A stretch of DNA of 64,000 nucleotides from positions 124,001 through 188,000 of the forward strand of contig NZ_JARVKY010000008.1 of assembly GCF_029813785.1 (NCBI RefSeq). Reading direction: 5' to 3'. A program made the position numbers and the translations under genes. This DNA comes from Streptomyces sp. DH41. Its GTDB lineage: Bacteria; Actinomycetota; Actinomycetes; Streptomycetales; Streptomycetaceae. Below are positions 16,876-25,563 of this stretch, piece after piece; position 1 is the first letter of the stretch; each line of letters opens with the position of its first letter. Under the pieces are notes generated by a model. The model searched no databases. It saw nothing but the letters and a program-made list of their open reading frames with translations, and was not told the origin of the DNA.

Positions 16876-18143
16876 TACTCGACCTCTTCGCGGGGCCGGG
16901 CGGCTGGAGCAGGGCACTGCACGTCCTGGGCGTGCGCGACGTCGGCCTGGAATGGGACCCGTGGGCGTGTAAGACCCGTGCTGCGGCGGGGCAGTTGACC
17001 ATCCGGTGCGACGTGGTGAGGTATCCGGTATGGCCGTTCCTCGGCCGCACCTGCGGTGTGATCGCTTCGCCGCCGTGTCAGGCGTGGAGCATGGCCGGCA
17101 AGCGCCTCGGCCTGGTCGACCAGCCGCTGGTGCACGCGGCGGTCGAAGACCTGGCCGCCGGGCGCGACACCCGCGAGCGCCTCCTCACCGCCTGCCGCGA
17201 CGAGCGCTCCCTGCTCGCCGCCGAGCCGATGCGCTACCTGTACGCGCTGAACGCGGTCGGCGAGCCCGACTGGGTGGCCATGGAGGAAGTACCGGACGTG
17301 CTGCCCTTGTGGAAGCAGTACGCGGCCGTCCTGCGCGGGTGGGGGTTCTCCGTCTGGTGCGGGATCCTCAACGCCGCCGACTTCGGTGTCCCGCAGACCA
17401 GGAAGCGGGCAATCCTCCTGGCCTCCCGCGTCCGCACGGCGCAGCCGCCCACGCCCACGCACGCCCAGCTCGCCGAGCCGGAATCGCTGTTCGGTCCGGG
17501 CCGTGCCCGCTGGGTCAGCATGGCCGAAGCCTTGGGATGGGGCGCGACCGACCGGCCCGTCCCCACCGTCTGTGCAGGAGGTGGGCCTGGCGGCGGCCCC
17601 GAGCCGTTCCCGTCGGGCTCTCGCAAGACGCTGTCCGACGCGCGGGAGCGCGGCAGCTGGATGCCGCGGCCGGACGGGGTGGTTCTGCAGTCCCGCCGGG
17701 AAGGCGCGGGGTGGGCGGCCCGGCACGGCACGCGCGAGAATCGTGCGGCCGACGCTCCGGCGCCCACGTTCACCGCCGAGGCGCACCGCTGGTCCTGGTC
17801 CCTGCGCAGCAACAACCAGGCCAACGCCACCGTCCGGTCCATCCAGGAGCCGGCTGGCACGCTGTTCTTCGGGCACCGCGCCAACGAGTGCACCTGGGTC
17901 GCCGAACCCGCCACACCCTCGGCCACGGACACCGATGCGCCGGCCGTTCCCGAGCCGATCCGGATCACCGCCCGCGAGGCGGGCCTCCTGCAGACCTTTC
18001 CCGCCGACTACCCCTGGGCCGGCAACAAGGGCCAGCAGTTCTCCCAGATCGGCAACGCCGTTCCCCCGCTGCTCGCCGGCCACCTCCTCGCCCCCCACCT
18101 CGGCGTCACCCTCGACCCCGACGACTTCACCCTCGCCGCCTGA
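16872..18143 (+). CDS. DNA (cytosine-5-)-methyltransferase
   Basis: 423 residues, GTG overlapping the previous stop. Motif I is DLFAGPGGWS (residues 4-13), the catalytic PC loop is SPPCQAWS with Cys69, motif VI is EEVP (138-141), motif VIII-like FGVPQTRKRAILLAS follows, and motif X is FSQIGNAVPPLLAGHLL near the C-terminus. All are in the usual order, so the enzyme is probably active. The target sequence cannot be read from the sequence. No restriction endonuclease is adjacent, so it is an orphan or protective methylase. It shares one base with the next gene (TGATG). Confidence 0.92.
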   Translation: MILDLFAGPGGWSRALHVLGVRDVGLEWDPWACKTRAAAGQLTIRCDVVRYPVWPFLGRTCGVIASPPCQAWSMAGKRLGLVDQPLVHAAVEDLAAGRDTRERLLTACRDERSLLAAEPMRYLYALNAVGEPDWVAMEEVPDVLPLWKQYAAVLRGWGFSVWCGILNAADFGVPQTRKRAILLASRVRTAQPPTPTHAQLAEPESLFGPGRARWVSMAEALGWGATDRPVPTVCAGGGPGGGPEPFPSGSRKTLSDARERGSWMPRPDGVVLQSRREGAGWAARHGTRENRAADAPAPTFTAEAHRWSWSLRSNNQANATVRSIQEPAGTLFFGHRANECTWVAEPATPSATDTDAPAVPEPIRITAREAGLLQTFPADYPWAGNKGQQFSQIGNAVPPLLAGHLLAPHLGVTLDPDDFTLAA

Positions 18144-19258
18144 TGCCCCACACCCCCGAACCCGACGAAGACGACCTCGACACCATCACACCGCCCCAGC
18201 CGGTATTCCACGTCGAGCAGGCCCTCCTGGGGGCCCTCCTCCTCAACCCGCACCGCCTGGACGACGTGAACGGCATCGCCGCCGACTCGTTCTCCACCGC
18301 CGCGCACGCCGCCCTGTATGCCGCGATCAGTACCCTGCCGCGGCCCGACCCCACCGAGCACGCGAAGAACACCACGTGGCTCGACCACGTACTCGCTACC
18401 GCCCTGGAGGAGGCGCGCGGACTGACCGCCTCCTACCTGCACGCCCTCGTTCAGGTCTGCCCCTGGCCCCGCCACGCCCCCGCGTACGCCCGGATGGTCG
18501 AGGCCGAGCACGCCCGCCGTCGCCTGCTGACGGCCGCCGAACGCCTCGTCCACACCGTCCACGACGCCTCCCTCCCGCACCCCGTCCAGACAGCGCTCGC
18601 CGAGGCGGATGCACTTGCTGCGGTCGTGGACGACATCGCGAACCGCTTCCCCCCGCGCTCCGGTGTCCTTCCCCGCACCCCGGCACCTCCTCCCACCGCC
18701 GCCGACGACACCGAGGCGGTCGAGGAGGAGCAGCTCCTGCTCGCGACCGCCACCGCCCGCCCGGACGACATCGACGCCGTCCGGTGGCTGCTCCCCGACG
18801 ACCTCACCCTGCCCCTGCACGCCGGCCTGTGGCAGTGCCTGACCACCCTCGCCCGCCGCGACGAGCCCATCGACCCCGTCACCGTCCTGTGGGAAGCCCA
18901 GCAGCGCGGCCTGCTCGACTACGGCCGTGAACCAGGCGAGGTCCTGCGCATGCTGGCCGAACCGGCCGGATCCGTCGGGCACTGGGCCGAACGCGCCCTG
19001 CGGCGCTCCCTGCTGGCCACGGCCGAACACACCGGACGGCGCGTCGAGGCGTACGCCGGCGACTCGGCGAACACCCCCTTCCAGCTCGTCGCCGGGGCCC
19101 GCCGCGCTCTCGCTGACATCGCCGCCGTCCGCACCCGCTGGCAGCACGCCGCCGGAGCCACTCCGCCGCAGCAGCGGCGAGCGGCGCCTGCCACCCGCGC
19201 CGGCCCGCCGACCACCACGGCCGCACACGCCGCCCGGCCCACACGAGCAACCCGATAA
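18143..19258 (+). CDS. Protein with two DnaB-like N-terminal domains and no helicase motor
   Basis: 371 residues. Residues about 20-150 (FHVEQALLGALLLNPHRLDD, later HAPAYARMVEAEHARRRLL) and about 195-330 (VEEEQLLLATATARPDDIDA, later HWAERALRRSLLATAEHTGR) are two copies of the DnaB helicase N-terminal domain, the part that binds primase and loaders. The RecA-like ATPase domain is missing; the protein ends in a Pro/Ala/Arg tail. It could modulate replicative helicase loading of the host or plasmid. ATG overlaps the methyltransferase stop. Confidence 0.75.
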   Translation: MPHTPEPDEDDLDTITPPQPVFHVEQALLGALLLNPHRLDDVNGIAADSFSTAAHAALYAAISTLPRPDPTEHAKNTTWLDHVLATALEEARGLTASYLHALVQVCPWPRHAPAYARMVEAEHARRRLLTAAERLVHTVHDASLPHPVQTALAEADALAAVVDDIANRFPPRSGVLPRTPAPPPTAADDTEAVEEEQLLLATATARPDDIDAVRWLLPDDLTLPLHAGLWQCLTTLARRDEPIDPVTVLWEAQQRGLLDYGREPGEVLRMLAEPAGSVGHWAERALRRSLLATAEHTGRRVEAYAGDSANTPFQLVAGARRALADIAAVRTRWQHAAGATPPQQRRAAPATRAGPPTTTAAHAARPTRATR

Positions 19259-19270
19259 CTCCCGATTACG

Positions 19271-19302
19271 CCGGTGGCCGGGCCCGCGGGTCCGGCCACC
19301 GG
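19271..19302 (+). terminator. Hairpin after the DnaB N-domain gene
   Basis: Perfect 11-bp inverted repeat CCGGTGGCCGG / CCGGCCACCGG with a 10-base loop, in the 65-bp gap before the next gene. No U-tract follows, as is common in Streptomyces. It could be a terminator or attenuator. Confidence 0.5.
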
Positions 19303-19323
19303 CAGAACGGATGAGACCCTCAC

Positions 19324-20688
19324 GTGACTGCCTCCATCGACGCCCATGTCCGCCTCGACACCCACCCCACTCACCCGAGCGCCGTGCAAGCCCACCTGAC
19401 CGGCACCCAGGCCCGCGCCGCATCCACGGCTCTGGAGGCTGCCGACTGGAGTGCCGCCGCCACAAACGTCCTGGTCCTGGCCCGCATCGATCACGAGGAG
19501 CCCTACTGGGCCGCCGACGCCGCCCAGCACCTGACCGCCGAAAACATCACCGTCGAGATCACCCCGCGCCTCCAGGAGGCCATCGACGAGGAATGGACCT
19601 GGCCGAACTACCCAATGCCCTGGTGCACCCGCAACGAGATCCGCGAGGTCTCCGACCAGGCGCAGAAGATCCACGACGACATCCGCAACGGCCACCTCCT
19701 GATTCACGCCCACGCCCACGACGGCCACACCACCGTCGCGGTCGGCACATACCTCCACCAGGGCGGCAAGTCCGTCTACCTCCACGGCGAGGACCATCTG
19801 CGTCAGATCGCCGACACCTTCGACTCACCCGCGGAAGCACTGGTGGCCTTCGAGAACGCCCACGCGGCCGAAATGCGCCCCGGCCCAGCGCCCCTGACCG
19901 ACACCGAACGCGCCGCCACCGCAGCGCGTTCCGTCTTCGACGTCACCACAGCCAAGCTCAAACCGTCCCGCCCGGAGCCGGAGGCGGTCCCCATCTACCT
20001 GGCCGATGCCGGCGACCACGACGCGCTCCTCGGCACCTTCCTCGACACGCACGGCGAGTTCGAAAAGTGGCGCACCTGGTCCGATGAAACGACCCACGCC
20101 ATCCACGAATCGCAGACCCTGCGCATCGAACGCGTCCACGAAACCCAGGCCCGCGAGACCGCCTGGATCGTAGCCGCCTACGAAACGCCTGTCTCCGACC
20201 GCATGTGGCACCTCACCGCGACCAGCGCCACCCCCGCCCCAGTACTGCAGAATCTGCTGAACCACCTCGCCGACGGCGACGGCTGGGACACGGTCATCGG
20301 CGTCCCAGTGGGCGAGAGGACGGTCACCACAGCCACGCAGCCGCTCACTGAGGCCGGGTGGAAGCACACCCTGACAGGGCACGGGATCCGGTGGACGTCC
20401 CCCGACGGGCAGGCAGGCGTCCGGTTTGACCCACTGACCGCGCAGGCCCCCCAGAACCCAGCCACCTGGACCATCTGGGCCGGCCCCGAACCGGACCGGC
20501 CCACCTGGGCCATCACCGCGTCCCCGCACACCCCGAGTTCGCTACTGGCCGACCTCTCCGAAACTCTCGCCCACGAGACCGGCACGCGCCAGCCCCAGCC
20601 GGGCCGCGAGCACAGGACCCGCCTCGCAGCCAGTGCACCGGCGGCTCCGGCGGTCACGGCCGGCCGACCCGCCAGCCGTTCACGCTGA
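19324..20688 (+). CDS. Hypothetical element protein with C-terminal DUF317-like domain
   Basis: 454 residues, GTG start. The N-terminal 215 residues have no family I can name (ARIDHEEPYWAADAAQHLTA, TWPNYPMPWCTRNEIREVSD, HLLIHAHAHDGHTTVAVGTY). The middle is acidic. The C-terminal 130 residues carry a DUF317-like unit (RWTSPDGQAGVRFDP, TWTIWAGPEPDRPTWAI, TPSSLLADLSETLA). It is the last gene before a strong hairpin and is convergent with the interrupted DUF5655 gene. Function unknown. Confidence 0.75.
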   Translation: MTASIDAHVRLDTHPTHPSAVQAHLTGTQARAASTALEAADWSAAATNVLVLARIDHEEPYWAADAAQHLTAENITVEITPRLQEAIDEEWTWPNYPMPWCTRNEIREVSDQAQKIHDDIRNGHLLIHAHAHDGHTTVAVGTYLHQGGKSVYLHGEDHLRQIADTFDSPAEALVAFENAHAAEMRPGPAPLTDTERAATAARSVFDVTTAKLKPSRPEPEAVPIYLADAGDHDALLGTFLDTHGEFEKWRTWSDETTHAIHESQTLRIERVHETQARETAWIVAAYETPVSDRMWHLTATSATPAPVLQNLLNHLADGDGWDTVIGVPVGERTVTTATQPLTEAGWKHTLTGHGIRWTSPDGQAGVRFDPLTAQAPQNPATWTIWAGPEPDRPTWAITASPHTPSSLLADLSETLAHETGTRQPQPGREHRTRLAASAPAAPAVTAGRPASRSR

Positions 20689-20718
20689 TCATCGCCCCCG
20701 CACGAGCGGGGCAACATA

Positions 20719-20757
20719 GCGCGGGATCGCCGGTTGGCCAAACCGGCGATCCCGCGC
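20719..20757. terminator. Strong bidirectional hairpin terminator
   Basis: Perfect 17-bp inverted repeat GCGCGGGATCGCCGGTT / AACCGGCGATCCCGCGC with a 5-base loop. It lies between convergent genes (20688 and 20867) and would serve both. It likely marks the end of the element's plus-strand operon. Confidence 0.8.
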
Positions 20758-20866
20758 ACCATAGATAGTCCACCGCCACGCCCTGCCCGCACGTCGAGAG
20801 GCTCCTCCCACGACCGCAGACACGACACGTAGCGCAGCCCGTCACGAGGCCGGGAGCGCCGGGCGA

Positions 20867-21084
20867 TCACGCCGCCGCGTAGCTCGCCCGGAACAAGTCC
20901 TGCGCCCGCTCCACGTCCCTCAGCGTACGGAGCTGGACCTCCAGATCACCCGTGCCGTGGTGACCAAGACCGGACACGTCCCGGGTGAAGCCCGGAACAA
21001 GATCGACGTTCTTCGGGTCGACCTTCAGGTAGACCAGCAGCTTGCTGCGCTGCGGCGGGCACAGGCAGGCAAAGTTGCGCAACA
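20867..21084 (-). pseudogene. C-terminal part of a DUF5655-type nuclease gene
   Basis: Encodes RNFACLCPPQRSKLLVYLKV, FTRDVSGLGHHGTGDLEVQL and the ending RAQDLFRASYAAA, the typical DUF5655 C-terminus. The open frame continues to 21196 only through inserted DNA. The N-terminal part lies at 32662-33343 on the same strand. The two parts sum to 900 nt and rejoin as Y-Q-R-L-L-R-N-F in frame once 21085-32661 is removed. Confidence 0.85.
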
Positions 21085-21100
21085 GGTTTGTTTCAGCAGA

Positions 21101-21109
21101 GACGGTGTC
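21101..21109 (+). repeat. Subterminal inverted repeat GACGGTGTC (left copy)
   Basis: Nine bases, 16 bp inside the left end. The inverted copy GACACCGTC lies at 32638-32646, about 15 bp inside the right end. The position suggests recombinase binding sites flanking the crossover core. Confidence 0.5.
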
Positions 21110-21607
21110 CCCCGCAGGTCGTGTCGTTTTAGGCCAGGGTCGAGCTTCCGACGGGTGTCGCGTTACGGCGGGCCCAGGTGTCTCTTTCCTGGACACCGCC
21201 TGTGTCGGATGTCACATCCAGTAGGCGGACACGAGGCGGGGGCTGAACTCCATGCGCAGGTGACACTCTACGAGCGGTAGGCATCCAAGCGGTTGATTTG
21301 GACGCTGCCTGTTGACCTGCCATACGTGAAGTGTGCCGCGGATGCCGGAACTGCTCTGCATCCAGGTACGAGGACCGTCAACTTCGTAGGCAGATGCGGC
21401 CGGTGCCTCCAGAGGCTTTCGCCGCCGCGATCGGAACCTGTCTCGGCAGCGTTGGTTGGGGGCGGTGGCCGCCACCGGCACTTGGATCAGCAGTCGGAGT
21501 CACGACCAAGCGTGATGCTTTGGATGACGGCGGCCATGCCGAGCTTGCCGCCCACCTGGGTATCCAGACGGCCGTTGGACACTATGGGGCATTCGCGTGC
21601 CGGGGTC
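21110..21607. other. Left end of the insertion, no gene seen
   Basis: About 500 bp between the left end and the CGNR gene. Open frames here have unnatural composition and no motif. Nothing beyond the end repeat can be supported. Confidence 0.5.
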
Positions 21608-22216
21608 TCAGCTTCTCGCCGAGGCGGGCCGGGAGCGGCGGTGGCTTGCGACGCGCTCCCGTGTCGCACAGCGACCTGAACAGTACCGGCGAGGTGCTCC
21701 ACTGCCGCCTGCGACAAAAACGTTGGTGCAGCGCGAGGATGCGCACACGCCACCGGGGGGACGCTGACGGTCCCAGATGAGGACGGCCATAGCCATACAG
21801 GAGGAGGCAAGGAACCACTCCGACCACGGCGCCTCGTCGTCGCCGTCGAGATGGATGTGCCACGGAGTGCGTCCACCATGCGAGGTGAGACGTGCCGGGC
21901 CGGATCCCTCCGCTAGGAGCCGGTTCAGGCGGGTCGCAGCCTCCGCTACATCGGGGGTGGTGAATACGTCCCGCAAGGAACCAGCAACGACGCGCATCTG
22001 CTTCACGTCCTCGCGTGACACTTCCAGCGGGTCGGCCTCGCCGTGTTCGCGCAGTACAGCCGCGACATCCTCCGGCGTGGACTTCTCTGCAGCCAGGACA
22101 TTGACGAGTGCAGCGGCACGCTGAGCGGTCTGCAAGACGGAGTGGCGGGTGTACCAGTCGCCCCTGGCGTCCCCGCCGTCCTCGGGCCTGTCTTGGAGCT
22201 GCTTCTTCGGAGGCAC
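21608..22216 (-). CDS. ABATE/CGNR zinc-finger regulator
   Basis: 202 residues, GTG start at 22216. The N-terminal 150 residues fit the ABATE ligand-binding domain (RHSVLQTAQRAAALVNVLAA, later RLLAEG and WHIHLD). The C-terminus is a CGNR-type zinc finger: CASSRCTNVFV, then RRYCSGRCATRERVASHRR, with four Cys and the basic end. Such proteins are predicted stress-linked transcription regulators. It is divergent from the MFS gene with a palindrome between them, so it may control the pair. Confidence 0.82.
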   Translation of the reverse strand: MPPKKQLQDRPEDGGDARGDWYTRHSVLQTAQRAAALVNVLAAEKSTPEDVAAVLREHGEADPLEVSREDVKQMRVVAGSLRDVFTTPDVAEAATRLNRLLAEGSGPARLTSHGGRTPWHIHLDGDDEAPWSEWFLASSCMAMAVLIWDRQRPPGGVCASSRCTNVFVAGGSGAPRRYCSGRCATRERVASHRRSRPASARS

Positions 22217-22226
22217 GGTGGACAGC

Positions 22227-22263
22227 GTAACGCCTATGGGAAGATCCAGCGTTACCGTGTAAC
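22227..22263. promoter_or_regulatory. GTTAC/GTAAC operator-like repeats between regulator and MFS gene
   Basis: A perfect palindrome GTTAC-CGT-GTAAC lies at 22251-22263, with a further GTAAC at 22227-22231, in the 56-bp divergent gap. It is the natural candidate for binding by the CGNR regulator. TAAAAT at 22265-22270 could be a -10 element, but it is very close to the MFS start. Confidence 0.45.
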
Positions 22264-22272
22264 GTAAAATCT

Positions 22273-23565
22273 ATGTCGACACGTTACAGACTGCCGCTCT
22301 ACATTGCCGGGGCCGCAGCTGCGCGCACCGGCGATGAGATGTCGGGTCCGGCTCTGCTCCTGGTGGGCATAGCAGTCACCAACTCTGCCTCGGTGGGGTC
22401 GGCGCTCCTGTCAGGGATCATGATTTCGGCGGCGGTCGGCGGACCCGTCTTCGGAGCCATGCTCGACAGGTCGGCAACGCCAGGGCGGCTGCTGACCGGG
22501 GCCCTGGCCGTCTACTCTGCAGTTCTTTTAGTGATCTTGCTGAGTTTGGGGCACCTTCCGCTGCCTGTGGTCATCGCGACCGCCGTGTTCGGCGGGCTCC
22601 TCGGTCCCGCCCTGGCTGGCGGGTGGACCTCGCAGCTTCCCCTGCTGGTGGAGTCCGAGAGGCTGCCGCGGGCCAACGCGCTCGACGCCATGACATACAA
22701 CCTTGCGAGCTTGGCGGGCCCGGCCCTCGCCGGAGCGATCGCCATCCTTGCTGGTGCCCATGCTGGCGTCGTTGCGGCTGTCGCGCTGATCGTACTCGCG
22801 CTGCCGGCCGCGTGGACGCTACCCAAGAACCCTGCGGCGTCCCGTCAGGGCCCGGAGACATCGGTTGTCACTGACTTGGCCTCCGGCTTCATTGCCATCG
22901 TGCGCGCCAGGCTCCTGGCCCGCGCCACGGTCACATCCGTGATCTCGTACATCGGTGTCGGCATGCTCGTCACGTGCAGTCCTCTCCTTGGTGAGAAAGC
23001 GCTGGGCACGACGAACTCCGGTACTTTCCTTCTGGCTGCTCTTGCTGCCGCCTCTCTTGCCGCGAACGCCCTGGTAGCGAAGCGCCCTGACTCGCTGCGT
23101 CCTGATACCGCCGTGCTTGGCAGCACACTGGTGCTCGCTGCCGCGCTTCTTCTCGCTGCCACGGTTTCGCCAGTGCCCCTCTTTTTGGCGATGGTGCTCG
23201 CCGGAGCGGGAGCGGGGCCGCAGTTGACCGCACTGTTCGCAGTGCGTCACCGCGAGGCGCCGGAGCGGCTGCGCGGCCAGATCTTCACCACGGGCGCGAG
23301 TCTGAAGATCACTGGCTATGCCGTCGGGGCGGGTATCGGCGGGCCGATCGCCACCTGGTCCCTCTCCGGCTCGCTCATCGTGGCCGCTGGCTTCGAGATC
23401 CTTGCCGCGGTGACCTTCGTAATCTTCACAGCGGCCAGTCGCGGGCAAGGAACACGGCGGCCGAAAGGCACAGCATCGCCGCAGGAGCAGAGAGCGGGCG
23501 TCCTATCGGGCGAGCGTGTCGATCAATCCTCGGATGAGCGGGGTGACGACCTCGGGAGCTTCTAG
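22273..23565 (+). CDS. MFS transporter
   Basis: 430 residues, ATG start. About twelve hydrophobic segments with the MFS motif-A-like loop GAMLDRSATPGRLLTG after helix 2 and a Gly/Pro-rich helix 5 (LASLAGPALAGAIA). The hydrophilic tail overlaps the end of the convergent hydrolase gene by 63 bp. Its position in the cargo suggests export of the cluster's product or resistance. The substrate is unknown. Confidence 0.88.
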   Translation: MSTRYRLPLYIAGAAAARTGDEMSGPALLLVGIAVTNSASVGSALLSGIMISAAVGGPVFGAMLDRSATPGRLLTGALAVYSAVLLVILLSLGHLPLPVVIATAVFGGLLGPALAGGWTSQLPLLVESERLPRANALDAMTYNLASLAGPALAGAIAILAGAHAGVVAAVALIVLALPAAWTLPKNPAASRQGPETSVVTDLASGFIAIVRARLLARATVTSVISYIGVGMLVTCSPLLGEKALGTTNSGTFLLAALAAASLAANALVAKRPDSLRPDTAVLGSTLVLAAALLLAATVSPVPLFLAMVLAGAGAGPQLTALFAVRHREAPERLRGQIFTTGASLKITGYAVGAGIGGPIATWSLSGSLIVAAGFEILAAVTFVIFTAASRGQGTRRPKGTASPQEQRAGVLSGERVDQSSDERGDDLGSF

Positions 23566-24351
23566 ATGCAGGAAGTGGCCAACGCCTGCGACAGGTACGA
23601 GGCTGAGCCGGGTGCCATAGCGACGACGCACTTGCGGCGACAGGGTAGCGGCAGCGCACATGGCAGTCACCGGAACCGCCGTGTGCGCCAGGGCCTCCCG
23701 CATGTCCCACGAGAGAATCGAGCGGTATAGGTCCAAACCGAAACGGGCGTCGAGAGCCGAACACGTGGCAGCCAGCTCGTCACGGGGCAGGCGGTCACGG
23801 GCGGAGATGAAGCCGTCGAGCATGCGCACTGCTGCGGCGCCGAAGTCCCCGCAGCGTCTGAAGTCTTCGACCAGCGGTTCCAAGAGCTTGGCTACTGCGG
23901 CTTCATCCTGCTTCTCGTACACCCCTAAGTGGACAAGCCCGTCAAGAGAGATGACGTGTGCGACACGCCCTGGCTGTTGACGCGCGACTTCGATGGCCAC
24001 CGCGGCACCGAGCGAATGCCCAACGACCACGATGGGCCCGCTCGGCACGCGGGTCTTCATCAGCGTGACGACGGAGCCAGCCAGCGCCTCGACAGTCGGA
24101 GGCTCGGCCAGCAGATCCGCAGGGCTGTCCCCGTGCCCCGGCAAATCTAGGTCTATGGTGCGGTAGCACCGGGACAGCAACGGCAGTTGATGTTTCCACT
24201 GGCGTCGTGAGCATGACCATCCGTGCACCAGCAAGACGGTGATGGGGCTGCCCGTGCTCGGCCCGCTGTCGCCGTGAGCGAGCAGCCTGTTCCGCGGTGC
24301 GGGGGCGCCCATGGGCGTCTGGGGATTTGCGCGTACATGCACGTGCGTCAC
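23503..24351 (-). CDS. Alpha/beta hydrolase
   Basis: 282 residues from GTG 24351, which overlaps the upstream gene's stop (GTGA); a much longer open frame upstream is an artefact. Oxyanion strand TVLLVHGWSCSRRQWKHQLP, then DLDLPGHGDS, nucleophile elbow VVGHSLGAAVAIEVA, and a late His in GVGHFLHLEAPEVVTP. The acid residue is probably the Asp after DGFISARD or in the ALDARFG region. The fold covers esterases, lactonases and haloperoxidase-like enzymes, so the substrate is open. It belongs to the minus-strand cargo operon. Confidence 0.85.
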   Translation of the reverse strand: MTHVHVRANPQTPMGAPAPRNRLLAHGDSGPSTGSPITVLLVHGWSCSRRQWKHQLPLLSRCYRTIDLDLPGHGDSPADLLAEPPTVEALAGSVVTLMKTRVPSGPIVVVGHSLGAAVAIEVARQQPGRVAHVISLDGLVHLGVYEKQDEAAVAKLLEPLVEDFRRCGDFGAAAVRMLDGFISARDRLPRDELAATCSALDARFGLDLYRSILSWDMREALAHTAVPVTAMCAAATLSPQVRRRYGTRLSLVPVAGVGHFLHLEAPEVVTPLIRGLIDTLAR

Positions 24352-25511
24352 ACCCACGTGCCCACGGGGCCGGCGTGGCCATCGGGTACGTCTTGCAGAC
24401 GCGCGACGACAGCTTCCGCCTTGGCAGTGAGCGGCTTGACGCTTAGCACCTGCGGAATTGCCTCTGTACCCCGGGTGAGCTTGGCATGGTCGCCGCCCAC
24501 TCCGTATTCCAGGTGCTGCGTGTCGGGGTCTGAGCAGGCGAAGGCGATGGGCAGGCGGTAGACGACTACCGAGTATGTGTGCAGCCTTTCGCCTACCCCA
24601 TAGTCGAAGCCGCAGTGAAATCCGTACATGCGGCCTTCGTAGTGCACCCACATGCTCATGGCGAAGAGCCGACTGTCGAGCTCGGCTGTGAAGACGGAGG
24701 TTCGTGTGTTCGCGGCGATGACGGAGAACCACCCGGCCATCTGCTCGAAGGTGGACTTCTGGCCGTACTTGAGCTCGAGGTTGTGCGCGAGCTGTGCCAG
24801 CTTCTCAACGTTGGAGTCGTCCATGAGTTCGTGCGCGGTCTTCACACCCGCCTCGTTGAACCGTTTGAGCTCTCGGCGTATCTGGTTCCTCGTCTTCTTT
24901 CTCAGGACGTGGTCGAAGTACTCGTCATAGCTGGGGTAGTCGCTGTGGAACACATGCCGGTTCGGTGCCGGTATCTCCACGAACCCAGCATCGCGAAGGT
25001 CGGCGCGCAGCTCCGTCCGAGTGGCATCAAGGTAGGGGTAGACGATGGTAGCGCTGCCCCAGTCGCGTCCCACAGCGATACTCTCGGCGATGAGCGCTCG
25101 CCGAGCTGTCTGGGCCTCTTCGCGCGGCGTGCCGGGTAGGTCCAGAATCCGGGAGTTGAACCAGCCGCCGCACATCAGTGACGGCAGCAGGGTGTCCTCG
25201 AGCTCTTTCTGGGTCAGATCGCTCCACGCTGCATGCGAGTGCATCATCCTGTCCGCTCGCACGATGACGTCGTCGACCGTCATGTCGAACTGCTGCAGAG
25301 TCATCCCCGCGATTATGCGCCCGCCTTCTGTCAGTGCGAGGCAGCCGTTTCCAGCGGGGACCCATGGACCGGATCCTGTGCGCTCGATCGCCAGCCATGT
25401 GGGATGGGCGAAGAGGTCCGCCGAGCCGCACAGTCCGGCCCAGTCCTGTGACTGCTGCGCTTCGGCCAGGGAAAGAAGCTGGATATTGCTCACTCTTACT
25501 CCCGGGATCAT
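24348..25511 (-). CDS. FemAB/GNAT-superfamily acyltransferase
   Basis: 387 residues (starts at 25511 or a few codons later are possible). The layout is that of peptidoglycan-bridge-type or BioF2-like acetyltransferases: an N-terminal half with HPTWLAIERTGSGPWVPA, then LRKKTRNQIRRELKRFNEAG before a C-terminal GNAT half containing RLFAMSMWVHYEGRMYGFHC and LEYGVGGDHAKLTRG. Such enzymes move acyl or aminoacyl groups from CoA or tRNA to amines. Next to an amine oxidase and an exporter, a role in a small-molecule pathway is plausible but inferred. Confidence 0.75.
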   Translation of the reverse strand: MIPGVRVSNIQLLSLAEAQQSQDWAGLCGSADLFAHPTWLAIERTGSGPWVPAGNGCLALTEGGRIIAGMTLQQFDMTVDDVIVRADRMMHSHAAWSDLTQKELEDTLLPSLMCGGWFNSRILDLPGTPREEAQTARRALIAESIAVGRDWGSATIVYPYLDATRTELRADLRDAGFVEIPAPNRHVFHSDYPSYDEYFDHVLRKKTRNQIRRELKRFNEAGVKTAHELMDDSNVEKLAQLAHNLELKYGQKSTFEQMAGWFSVIAANTRTSVFTAELDSRLFAMSMWVHYEGRMYGFHCGFDYGVGERLHTYSVVVYRLPIAFACSDPDTQHLEYGVGGDHAKLTRGTEAIPQVLSVKPLTAKAEAVVARLQDVPDGHAGPVGTWV

Positions 25512-25563
25512 CGGCTGTTCACTTGGTCTGTGCAGCGCCCACGTCTGACAGGGGGTCGCCGGA

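Noticed and set aside
1..20700. A toxin-antitoxin or partition module among the small genes
   Set aside because: I looked for Walker-type ParA, PIN, RelE, HigA or ribbon-helix-helix signatures and saw none; the small genes belong instead to the repeated modules.
20691..20715. CRISPR-repeat-like sequence CCCCGC-ACGA-GCGGGG
   Set aside because: Only one copy, no second repeat or spacer pattern, no cas genes; best seen as a small hairpin before the terminator.
22528..23448. Several minus-strand frames opposite the MFS transporter
   Set aside because: Composition and lack of motifs mark them as shadows of the transmembrane gene.
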